Part shown: positions 36,893 through 47,400 of the stretch, in pieces | How positions within the stretch are numbered: position 1 is the stretch's first letter | Layout: each line of letters begins with the position of its first letter | From: Pristionchus mayeri | Taxonomy: Eukaryota; Nematoda; Chromadorea; Rhabditida; Neodiplogasteridae | DNA length: 64,000 nt | NCBI GenBank assembly: GCA_036245805.1 | Contig: BTRK01000006.1 | Location: 52,011,257-52,075,256, forward strand | Direction: 5' to 3' | Program-made: the position numbers and the translations under genes | Notes under the pieces: generated by a model | Told to the model about the DNA's origin: nothing | What the model saw: only the letters and a program-made list of their open reading frames with translations | Databases searched by the model: none

Positions 36893-39164
36893 GACAATTG
36901 GGAGAAGAGGCGAACTGACTCACACTTCCTCAAGTAGCATTGTCAAAGTGTCTGGAGTGAATCACACTTGAAACGGATCCGCACCGACACCGTCCCTAAC
37001 TTCCGTGACGACACCTTATTCTTTAAAGCAAAATGTATCATGTTTCCATCATTCATTCATTCCGTGGGGTGCCATAGTGAGAAACCAACATTTGAGGCCA
37101 CGCAAGAAACGGTTGACAGTAGGGTTTTCTTATTGGAAATTTTTTTCACCTTTTTTAATAGGTTTCAGGGGCGCTCGATAGCTGATGAGCCCTTACTATT
37201 GCGCACCTGAAGCATATTCGAAAGTAACACTAAAATTTGCCAATAAGCGAACGCTAGTTGACAGTCGATTGGATCGATATCGTTACATAAAATGGATCTG
37301 CATCGACACCCTTCCGTCTCGGCGTCTTCATTGCGCAACTACTAGAGTTCGAGAAATGATACCACGCTCTCTTCATTCTACACACTCTCTCTCTCGACCG
37401 GACGATAGGCGAGAGAGTGCGTAGAATGAAGAGAGCGTGGTATCATTTCTCGAACTCTAGCAACTACACAACTTTTACCAGAATTTAGATGAAAACTAGA
37501 AATATATGGATTCTCCAGAAGTATTCAGCAATCAGTACAGAACAAATTGAAAGTTGATCTTCGGTTGTAAATTAATTCATAAATGTGAAACCATGAAACT
37601 TACGAATGAGAGGTTTGCGGGTAATATGTATTTATCTTTTTTCACTGGATAATTGACAAGTCAGCAGTGGTCGTAATCATGAGAACCAACAAGGCAATGA
37701 CACGATTTACAAATCATTTCGATTTGCAATGGCACTCAATAAATTTTTTAAAAATATAGCAAAGATCAAAGATCAAGCTTAAACGACGTGAATGAGGCTG
37801 CGGAATCGGTCGTGGATGCTAGAGAAATTGTGGAGCCCGTCAAGGGGGATTTTGTTAGAGGTTTGTCAGCGGTTAGAGATTCTTTAGCGGAGTGATAAGA
37901 AATATTCGTCGAAGTGGTCCAATCACGGGGCGGTAGTGGGATCCTACTTGGTGAGGGTGCACTTCCAAAGTACGGGGAACCAAATTGGGCCGGTGATTCA
38001 TCCAGCGGAGAAACGGTTTTGAACCGGGGACTATTCGAGGTAAAAGGCGAGGACGTGCAGACGATCCATTGATTGGTTATGCTGAATTCGAAATATGGCT
38101 TACAAAGAAGTAAATAACGAGAAAGAGGAGGCGTAGTAAAGTGATGCCCTGTTAATTCTCATGGAAATGACTTCATATTTGAATTCCCGTCATTGCATTT
38201 ATCCGTTCTCCATGGAGCCAGATGCTTGAAATTGGGTTTATAAGGCTTGACGAGTCTCTGAAGCTTAGAAACCACATTAGAAGTATCTAACTCTACAGAG
38301 CACTGTAAATAGAAATGGCCGGAATTAAAATCTGAAGTCATTTCCAGGAGAACTAACACCAAATGTGATGAGTTTGCATGCGCGCAGGCAAATGCATCCT
38401 TTTCGCGTCCTTACCGTTTTTACAACGCGAACGTGAGCATTTTGCGACCTAGTGGGGATGCTTTTTGAAAGTGGTTGACTGCGTCTAACGCGGATGTTCG
38501 AATAATTACGAAATGCTGCGAAAGAGGTTGCATAAATTCGAAGTTAGTAACCGACTACTTTTCCGTGAAACTGTCATCGGTATCCTCAAGATGTACGGTA
38601 ACCATAAATACATGAGAGGAAAGAACTATGAAAAAATTACATTTTAAAAACAAAGCTATACAATTTCAATGACTTTTTAAAAGCTTTTCGTTTTGCTTCA
38701 TTCGCTCGATTACAAACCAGTTGCAACACGTACTCATTATCCCTAATCGCTTACTCATCAGAGTAAAAGAATCGATACCACATTCTCAGCCATTACACGT
38801 TGACTCAGCTCAACCTCTCGAGACCTCTCGTTGGTGAATGAAGAGACAATGAACCAATTTCGAATTGTATTACTCACTCACTTCGTCACTAATTTCATTC
38901 ACTCTTGATTACATCAGGCCAATTTACTATAAAGTTGCAGCTTTACTAATCCGTAGCGTCATTCCCAGTCATAGCTACGCTATATCTTTAGCAAGTCCCC
39001 TCTATTCTCAGCCAATTTTACGCCCACTTTAAAAAGTTCAGGTGTTAGTGTTTTCTTTTTAAGCGGATAAAAAAGCCCAAAAGTAGTCTTCTGTGTGAGC
39101 TTTACACTCCCCCGCCTCCACAATTGCCGTTCAACGATAAGCCCCAATTGGGTCTGTTACTCGC
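36893..39164. other. Gene-free interval with several small repeats
   Basis: Holds a family C MITE (37343-37459), a sequence near 37123 related to the 58106 element (TAGGGTTTTCTTATTGG), one TCF-like motif copy at about 37752-37770, and a small inverted repeat at 38160-38352 (ATGGAAATGACTTCA at one end, TGAAGTCATTTCCA at the other). No exon recognised. Confidence 0.6.
37343..37459. mobile_element. Family C hairpin MITE with perfect 8-bp TSD
   Basis: Best family C copy: TAGAGTTCGAGAAATGATAC at the left, TATCATTTCTCGAACTCTA at the right, ~50-bp arms with one mismatch, inner ACTCTCTCTCTCG / CGAGAGAGTG. The octamer GCAACTAC is present at 37335-37342 and 37460-37467. Confidence 0.92.
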
Positions 39165-39601
39165 ATGAAGCTTGCCCTCCTCCTCATCACTTTCTCCTCG
39201 ACCGTACTCGGATTTTGGCGCATCCCGCCCCCATTCGACGTCGCATCGTACTACGAGGAGCTGGAAGCTCAAGAGGAGGCCGAGAGAGGCAAAATCCATC
39301 ATCATCACCGAGAGCGACGCTCTGATGATGCTCCTGTACGATTATGCGGAAGGCAGCTCGTTCAACGCATCGTCGAACACGGATGGTGCGACTGCGAGGA
39401 CAAACAAACAAGTAAGTGAGATTAACCAATTACGCCTCTAAATATCGAATTTCAGGAACGGATGTTGCTGTTGAATTCAACGAGGTTGTAAACTCGCCCA
39501 TCACTAGAATATTTCTCGCTAAACAGAAGCTCTCGGCCATTTGCTGTTCTAAGAGTTGCCGGCCGTCAGAAGTCCGAACACTATGCTGCGGAAATGATTG
39601 A
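39165..39601 (+). CDS. Insulin-like peptide 2 (nematode beta type)
   Basis: Two exons, 39165-39411 and 39456-39601, separated by a 44-bp intron; 130 aa. Signal peptide MKLALLLITFSSTVLG, then a pro-region with HHHHRERR (a likely dibasic processing region) and a B-chain-like APVRLCGRQLVQRIVEHGWC followed by DCED. The second exon carries a connecting segment and an A-chain ICCSKSCRPSEVRTLCC, i.e. CC-x3-C-x8-CC, the pattern of nematode beta-type insulins with a fourth disulfide. The B-chain interval (C-x13-C-x1-C) is longer than the usual C-x11-C. It would be secreted and would act as an insulin/IGF receptor ligand. An AATAAA signal follows at 39638-39643. Confidence 0.88.
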
Positions 39602-39637
39602 CTTGTGCCTTGTGAGCAATTTAGTTATCTATATCGA

Positions 39638-39643
39638 ATAAAT
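39638..39643 (+). terminator. Polyadenylation signal of insulin-like peptide 2
   Basis: AATAAA 37 bp after the stop codon. Confidence 0.7.
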
Positions 39644-39875
39644 TATGCTCTTGAGGCTAATCGCAATCACATCCAACTCTTACTTTTAAAATGAATTTTC
39701 CAGAATTGGAAGTTTACGGGCTGTCAAAACACTGTGATTGATAAGCCCACAAACAAAAAATCGTGGGAAATTAGTGGGAAGTACCTATGACATGCGGCTC
39801 TCTCGTGAGAACGGGGATAAGTTACAAGGCGAAAACTACGCAGACGTATTAGTTGCGAGGTGTGAACAAATGCAT

Positions 39876-41293
39876 ATATGAGTGACTATCTGAGAGTGAC
39901 TATCTGAGAGAATTGATCAATTTCTCCTATAGGCCGTACAGCAAAAAATAAAGTGTTGATTTTAAGATGTCCCTAGGAGTAACTTTTCACGTAGAGTTCG
40001 AAAATCGAAATTAGGAAGCCGTATCTCTGACCCCTGATTTTATGTGGCGTGCCTCAACGCGGAGGTCGGTTTTTGTAAATCGTGAACGGTTGATCCAAAC
40101 CCCACAGATATATAGTAATTCTTAAATAACTCGACGAGATAAGCATTTTTACCGTTGGAAGTGAAAAGCTAGCTCATCTGCTAAAAAAGTTGTGGCCCTT
40201 TGAATTTTCAAAATTTATGTCCTGAAAAGGTGTTTCAATGTGTGTCATTTTAATTATGATTATTAGATTTCTCGTGAAAAGTTACCCCTGGAACCAACTT
40301 TTAGTGAAAAAATTCGTGCCCCATAGGGGTCTCCTAAATCAAAGAAAAGGAAAGTTGGTTCTCTTTTCGCAAATATATGAAATTTTAAGCCGAGCAACAG
40401 CGAAATCCGATCAACTCTATGCAGTTTCTAAGAATACTAAGGTAGGGTAAAAATATAATACAGGAAAAACGACCATAATCTCAATTCGAGAAAATTCGAT
40501 ATTCTGAACTTCGATTTTTTGAATGTTCAGACTCATATATCTTTTCCATTTCGATACGAATTTCCAATTTTCTAGGTAATTCTAGTATCACAGAGGAACA
40601 TACGTCAGAAAATATTCAAAGTTGGGTCACTACCTATAAGGGAGGTTGTCATATTTGTCCTTGAAAATGCACCGCAGGGTTGGAAACAAATATGTTTTTT
40701 AATGCTAACAAGCGAAATTTCGAAGACAATCGGTTCCATTTATGCAGTAAAATACTTTTTCAACATTGGCGAACTATAATTTAATTGTGAAATTGCACAT
40801 CCCCTTAATCTAAAAAAATATGATTTTTCACACCTGAAAATCTACATTTTTAAAAAAAAGTCTCATATTTCGCAGTAATACAAAAAATATTAATAATTCT
40901 GTTTGGAAAAGTGCCATAAAAATATAATTTAGCAGAATTGCACATAACAGAGCTTACAATTTAATTTCGGTCTTTTCCGATGCTCTAAATTTTGCATTTT
41001 TAAGGACAAATATGACAACCTTCCTTATAGGTGATGACCCAACTTTTCATATTTTCTGACATATATTCCTCTGTATTACCAGAATTACGTAGAAAATTGG
41101 GAATTCGTATCGAACTTGAAAAGATATATGAGTCTAAACATGCAAAAGTCGAAGTTCAGAATATCGAATTTTCTCGAATTGAGATTATGGTCGTTTTTCC
41201 TACGTGAAAAGTTACTCCTAGGGACAACTTAAAATCAACACTGTATTTTTTGCTGTACGGCCTCTGGGCAGTTCTCTCAGATAGTCACTCATA
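39876..41293. mobile_element. 1.4-kb foldback element with 21-bp perfect termini
   Basis: Termini ATATGAGTGACTATCTGAGA (repeat of TGACTATCTGAGAG just inside) and its exact reverse complement at 41273-41293. Internal blocks are also inverted: AAAAATACAGTG-type and TAGGAGTAACTTTTCACGTAG near 39990 against TACGTGAAAAGTTACTCCTA near 41205, and 40455-40680 against 40990-41210. The left arm has ~450 bp with no right-arm match. No transposase frame. Confidence 0.85.
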
Positions 41294-41317
41294 TTACCAA
41301 AATCACCCTTCAATAAT

Positions 41318-43359
41318 ATGCGATCGCCATATCACCGTATTGCGTATCTTCTTCTTCTCGGCACTTATCAGATACGATCTTTATCTAGATGGCAAGCAAA
41401 GAAGATCATAATCAAGGGGACACTGTGTGGTTGCACTAGATCAATAGATACTATGCATATCGATGGTATGGGATAATGCGGCTCCGTCCTCTTACTTCTC
41501 TTAGAACCATTTGAATTGCAGTGCCGCTTGTTATTTCCCGCTTTGGATTAGGCTCTATCTGCTTAACTTGCTATTACTTCCTCTGCATGGAAATAATTGT
41601 GTTTAGATGCCGATCCGAGGTTTTGCAATGTCACTGCTGCTAGTAATCGAATGGTGGAGACAGGGATTGTCCCACGAGATACCAAGTAATTTCTATGGAG
41701 TCTCAAGGCCTCATAAAGCAACCTGCTATCCGTTTGTATCCCGTCTCTTCAATGGGTTTTATTTTTGATCTCACTTTATTTTCAGAATGCTTTCCTACTC
41801 CCAAGGAGTTCTTCGGAAACCCATCATCAAACTCCTGTGAAGACAAGTAATAATTTCAAACAACGTTTAAGTTTTTGTTACTCGCATACCACTACAACAG
41901 TTCAGACAAAGTACAAGCTTTCTGCACCTACTACATCATCCGTTTCTTGAAGACTATAAATTCGATTGACGTGGCTTTCTATTTTTACCCTTTTTCGTTC
42001 TTTTCAGATGCACCCCGAAACTTCGTGAGATTATTGAAGGATCAAAGTCCGCCGAGGATCACGAAACGATTTCCCTGCTCTGCACGTGAGTATACACGAT
42101 CACTGTTATTAGAGTTCGATAAGCGATACCACGCTCTCTTCTCGAACTCTCTTCATTCTGTACACTAGTACAACCAGTAAAATACCATTGCTGGGAAATA
42201 ACATTGGAATAAGGTACATGACGATTCCATTAAAGCGTTTACTGGGAACCTTTCGACCGGTACATAGATTCGGATGAATGAGCCGGTGACCCGAACTAAA
42301 TAAAGAGAGCTTCCTCGAATTTGGCTTTGAAGCCAGCATGGAAGTGTCAGATTGATCGAATTCCATTCAGGCAATTGAAACACTTGTCAAGCTGCGACGA
42401 ATGTAAAGGGGAGGTTAAACTCCTTTCTATGGGAAATGCCTTGCACAAAATGTACTGCAGGGACATGGTAATAGGTAAGTTGAATCGGCACTAGGCTGTA
42501 TGAGAAATACGTCATGGCGACCTTTATACATCAAAAGCGGCATAACGTCATAGTTCTCATCCAACCTAGTGCTGATTTTGGATTACATTCGCTCTCTTGA
42601 GCCAAATGTGTATTGCAACTATCAGAAAACACCTTTTGGTTAACCCGAGCGATTTTCGGAAATGGCTAGATAGTAGATGTGCATGTTTGCTGCATCCCGG
42701 CCTTTAATCAATACGTTGCAAGCACAAATTTTCCAATAATTCTGTTAAATATTAAGTCAATTTGCAGAAGGGATGGGAGAATCATTTGAATGCGCCAGAA
42801 GGGCATTTGAATATCGAAGATGCCAGTGTGAGAAGAATTGCGAGCGCAAACACGAGTCAGGCAAGGACAGACGATGCAAGTGAGTACTAGTAATGTGCAA
42901 TTCATATCTTTCTTTTTTTTCGGAAAAATATGGTATTTTGTTGTGGCACTAGGCCATGCCGCCTTTGATGACGTCTTAGTTATCGTCCGACCTAGTGTCT
43001 TTGCAGTATATCCTAGTTTTCTGAGAGGATTCAATGTACAGTAATCTTCCAGTCCTTACAAAAAGGATATTTCAGAACATGCACATATCTCTGCATCCAG
43101 GAAGCCATTGATATGGAGTGCGCAAGGGAATCGAGCGAGACCACTAAGGACGAAGGTAACCCTACATATTCTCTCTATACAGCGCTCCTAACAGCGACAG
43201 GTTGTAGATGTGTTTTCAGGAAATTTCAACAAAAATTTCATTTCAGACTTGTATTCAGGCAAAATTTCCATCGTCCTTCAGTACATGATGCCTGATGAAT
43301 GCATTGATCCGATCCCAAAACGTCGCTACAACCGCTACGGCATTACTCTCGTAAATTGA
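41318..43359 (+). CDS. Secreted cysteine-rich protein (possible CPG4-like domain)
   Basis: Exons: 41318-41465 (tentative), 41786-41846, 42008-42085, 42371-42474, 42768-42879, 43076-43155, 43247-43359; phases of the last six are exact. The tentative first exon gives a hydrophobic start (MRSPYHRIAYLLLLGTYQIR) and a phase-1 GATG/gtatgg donor that fits. The downstream exons encode about 16 cysteines in a regular pattern (SCEDKCTPKLREII, LLCTQLKHLSSCDECKGE, YCRDM, FECARRAFEYRRCQCEKNC, CKTCTYLCIQEAIDMEC, PDECIDPIP). The paired-Cys helical layout resembles the nematode chondroitin-proteoglycan-4 type domain, but I cannot confirm this. No membrane segment. Introns hold a family C MITE and two CACTA-ended MITEs. 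Confidence 0.65.
42110..42172. mobile_element. Truncated family C MITE
   Basis: TAGAGTTCGATAAGCGATACC followed by CACGCTCTCTTC and CTTCATTCTGTACACTA. Internally rearranged: a second inverted TCTCGAACTCT lies within the arm. Confidence 0.6.
42489..42571. mobile_element. CACTA-ended MITE
   Basis: CACTAGGCTGTATGAGAA... and ...GTTCTCATCCAACCTAGTG inverted, with internal CGTCATGGCG / CGGCATAACGTCATAG. Target duplication not clear. Confidence 0.7.
42947..42997. mobile_element. Internally deleted CACTA-ended MITE
   Basis: CACTAGGCCATGCCGCC ... TCGTCCGACCTAGTG. Same termini as the 50922 copy. Confidence 0.6.
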
Positions 43360-44419
43360 TCTGCTATGAGAAGATTGTCTTCCCATTCATCTTATCATAT
43401 TTTTGATTTAACGTTTGATACACATTCTTTGATTCGAAGATTTTAATAGAATCGTTATTGTGATTCTACAAACAAACTCATTGTTCTAAACGCTCTCTTG
43501 CTCCAATTTTAAATTCTTATAAGATCACTGGTTCTGGAGCAGTGTTTGCCCTTACTTGCACCTGATCAATGTGTACAATCTCGATGTAAATATGACAAAT
43601 AAAGGCACGACGGCAATACATACTAGACCTTCAATGAGTAGAGATAAGAATTGTTCGAGATTTTGTTTTATTTCAAAATTAGGTATTTTTGGACTGATTT
43701 GAAATTCCAATTTGTATAGCCCATAAATCCTACAACGAATCCCCTGGTTCTCCTAGCTAATGGGGAATACTGTAAGAAAGCTCCTCTAACTTAGACCTAC
43801 TTTACGGACGCGCGCCACTGGTTTCACACCACGAATTTTTGTTTTTTGCGTTGTTTGATTCAAATTGTATCTTTCCGATTCAACTATATTGTTTGCACCC
43901 AGTGTCTTTCTCACTTCCGTCACACAGTCAACAATTAATATGATTTACTTTATCTTCCCTAAAAGGTGAGTATATTGTACTAGTTTAATAAGTGTCGATG
44001 GTCTGTATCAATTGGCTGAAACCATCGACCCAGCTACGAGCGACCGTGTTGTTCTTTCGCGTAAACAACACGGTTGGCCAACCCCGAAACACCGGGGATA
44101 CACTGATGAGCTCGAGCTTACCATCAAAGATGTATCTGTATTCGTTGAAAGACTGCAAACAGTAGTGCTCGTTTGAGAATGAACTGAGCCATAGAGAATG
44201 AGATGCACTAGATGAAATCGAATAAAGGAAAGGATTGTTAGATAATAGTGGAGGCGGATGATGGAATATCGGCATTGATCTGCTCTTCCAACATTCAACG
44301 ATCACCGATCGTACTTACATTACTTACCATAAACCAAATCTTGTATTGAACGACATAGTAGTGAAAGACAATGTACAATTCTGAGGTACAGTGTAATGAA
44401 TCTAGCTCAATTTTGAGTT
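43360..44419. other. Intergenic interval
   Basis: Convergent 3' ends of the cysteine-rich gene and the UGT gene. An AATAAA occurs near 43599. Minus-strand frames at 43985-44305 have no recognisable domain or exon structure. Confidence 0.55.
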
Positions 44420-47400
44420 CTACTCGACTTTTCGCTTGCTCCCACCAGTACACCTGCGAACAATCGCTCTCGCACAGAGGAAGAATCCGGCTAGAACACC
44501 GAAAACGATTGAAGCGAGAGAAGCGAAGACGTCCAAACAGTAATATTGGAAGAAGTTGAGCTGCGTCCCGTAGTGTTCGAATTGCCTGCAAAGTTCGATA
44601 TTCAGGAATCTGATTTTTTTGCAGAAAATTCACAAAAACTGCAAGAGTTACCCTGAAAGAGAAAGTTCTAGATCTTTAGCAAAAATCAGCATGCGAAAAT
44701 CCACTCACGACCGTACCTTAGAGGGCCGAATCTTGCCATGAATTCCATATTCCGAACGAATGTGTCGCGAGCGGTAAATGGCCTTCCTCGAATCTGCTCG
44801 CCAACTCTCTTCGCCTTTAATGAGTACCTGAAATCGATATGACGCCGGTTGCCTAAGAATCGAGCAAGGTCTGGCACATCGATTTTTCGAAAACTCGTGG
44901 AAAGGGCTTCTTGAGGGTGCTGATCATCATGGTCACCTTCATTTTGCACCAATTCAACCGGTTGGGCCAGGCTGCATGTAGGCTGCATCTACTTTTCTGT
45001 TAATATCTTAGGAACCGATTAACGAATCGACTTCAAACTTGCATAGTGGTAATATAAGATACCTTCGACTCCGACGACTCTAAATTAGCATATTTAAATT
45101 TATGCAAAATATATTAAAATTCGTTTCTCGAATATACATGAAAGTCCTGCGACGAAAATTGCACGGGAAGATGCGCCTTGTTCAGGGGATCATTTTTCGT
45201 ATGCTATGTATGGTGTCATGTGTCCGCGTTTTTCTGCTATTCATTTTTTTCTAACCCTTTCAACCCATTCATGGCCTCTGCACCGCGCACTTCGCTCGCA
45301 AAGTGAGGAATGATAATGAGTTTCACTCTCGCTCACTTTGAATTATTGCACTTTGAGACGATAAATGGGTAAAAAGAGTTAGAAAAAAGTGAATAGCAGA
45401 ACAACGCGGACACATGACACCATACATAGCATACGAAAAATGATCCCCTGAACAAGCCGCATCTTCCCATGTAATTTTCGTCGCAGGACTTTCATGTATA
45501 TTCGAGAAACGAATTTTAATATATTTTGCATAAATTTAAATATGCAAATTTAGAGTCGTCGGAGTCGAAGGTATCTTATATTACCACTGTGCAAGTTTGA
45601 AGTCGATTCGTTAATCGGTTCCTAAGATATTAACAGAAAAGTAGATGCAGCCTACATGCAGCCTGGCCCAACCGGTTGAGTTGGTGCAAAATGAAGGTGA
45701 CCATGATGATCAGCACCCTCAAGAACCCCTTTTCACGAGTCTTCGAAAAATCGATGTGCCATGCACTTCAGGTCGTTGTTCGATTCTTACGCGACCGCCG
45801 TCATATGTAGTGAACATGAAGCCCTTGAGAAGACAATGCTAGAGGCACTGTGGGAAATGCCTAAGCGTAAAAACCTAAATTACTCCAGCAGGTTTCTGGG
45901 AGCCATGGATTCAAGCCTAAGCTTGGTCTAGCCAAGTATCTGAGAAGTTTAAATTTACAAGTTGTAACGTACTTATCATTGCCTAGCACTTCTCGGATCG
46001 TATTTTCCAGTGTGTCTCCCTGAGCGAGAATGGTCTTCTCGAGCACGATGCCTGTTTCGATGCGCTTGATCGTCTGCAATTTGTTTATTTTTCAAAAAAA
46101 CGTTTAAAAAACATAGTGATAATACAGTGATAATTCCACTCAGTTGGGCGTTTTTACGCAAACGAGGTACTACGTCGGATGAGAACCGGAAATGTACCAT
46201 TCTCCCTTTTTTTTGGGTTTTCACAATGAAGTCAATAATTCTGTGAAAATTCCGAGTTGGACACTTTTTGGTTCTCATTCGGTGAATTTTCACCCGATCT
46301 AGCACCCGAGAAAGACCTATTAGTTAACTCGCCTGCGCATTCCTCTGCTGATCTCCGAGCACAGGAATCACGATGAGCGGCATTCCAGCGGTCGTCGACT
46401 CGATGGTGCTGCCCTGCCCGCAGTGCGTGATGAAGAGCGAGAGACGAGGGTCATCTGAACGGCCGGAATAAATTATCTTTTGAGATTGATACACTCCATT
46501 ACAATTTTGAAAATGTATTCAGTCATTGGACGAGGGAAAGAAAATAATGGTTAGATTCTCTAATTCTACTCTTTATCGATTTGTGCACATCCTATTGCTT
46601 TTTTCGGGCGAATTTTTTCAGTTATTTGGAGGACAACCTCATCAGAACTTCAATATTTCGCCTCACTTTGACACAGCAATGATGCAATCAGAATCTCAAC
46701 AATTTTTAAACGACGAATCATATCATACGCAGCATGTCGTTCTGTGGCACCCAGGTGCTCTCGACGAGGTTCTCGATTCCCTCGGAGATGCCGTCCTCCG
46801 GCTTCTCGTACTTCCAGATGAACGTCACGTCGGGGAACTGACAAAAATTCCTTCTTTCTTTTTTGTACTTATCGTTCAAGTTACCTTATTGAAAGGATGA
46901 CTTAATTTATGAGCAAATAAAGTGAACTTTTATTTTTTAATCGTTTTCTGGTTATTTCGCTTACCTTCTGTATGGTTCTCCTAATGGTCTGCTTGTAGCT
47001 GTCGGGCATGAGATAGCTCTTTGCGACACTACCGAACGAGAGCAGTACCGTCTTCTTGCGGAGGTCCAGAATGTCCGACCAGGTCTAAAGAAATTTTCAC
47101 ATGTGCAAGCACGCTTTTCGAATGCTGTTGTTCTTATCGAAATCGATTTTTTTTTCTTATTCAGACTACATCTTGTTGTTCCTTGTCTAGATTTTATATG
47201 AGTTGAGAGATGTTGAGGGATTTCATACCTTGTTCAGCGGCTTGTGCCCTCCCGCCACGCTGATGCCTCCGATGTCGATGATTTTGTGCGTGATCACACG
47301 GGGAAAGTCTGTGATTGGCTCGGAATTGATGAAGAAGAGCGACGTCTGCTTGAGCAAATCCTGCAATAATAATTGTTCACCTCAGCGTATATTTACTTTC

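Noticed and set aside
38159..38362. Minus-strand open frame with a TTTACAG acceptor and a cysteine
   Set aside because: Its ends are inverted copies of each other (ATGGAAATGACTTCA / TGAAGTCATTTCCA), so it is more likely a small inverted-repeat element than an exon.
44686..45842. Paired open frames beginning MQPTCSLAQPVELVQ
   Set aside because: They lie in the two inverted arms of the 44838-45805 element; one overlaps a genuine UGT exon only by continuing out of the element.
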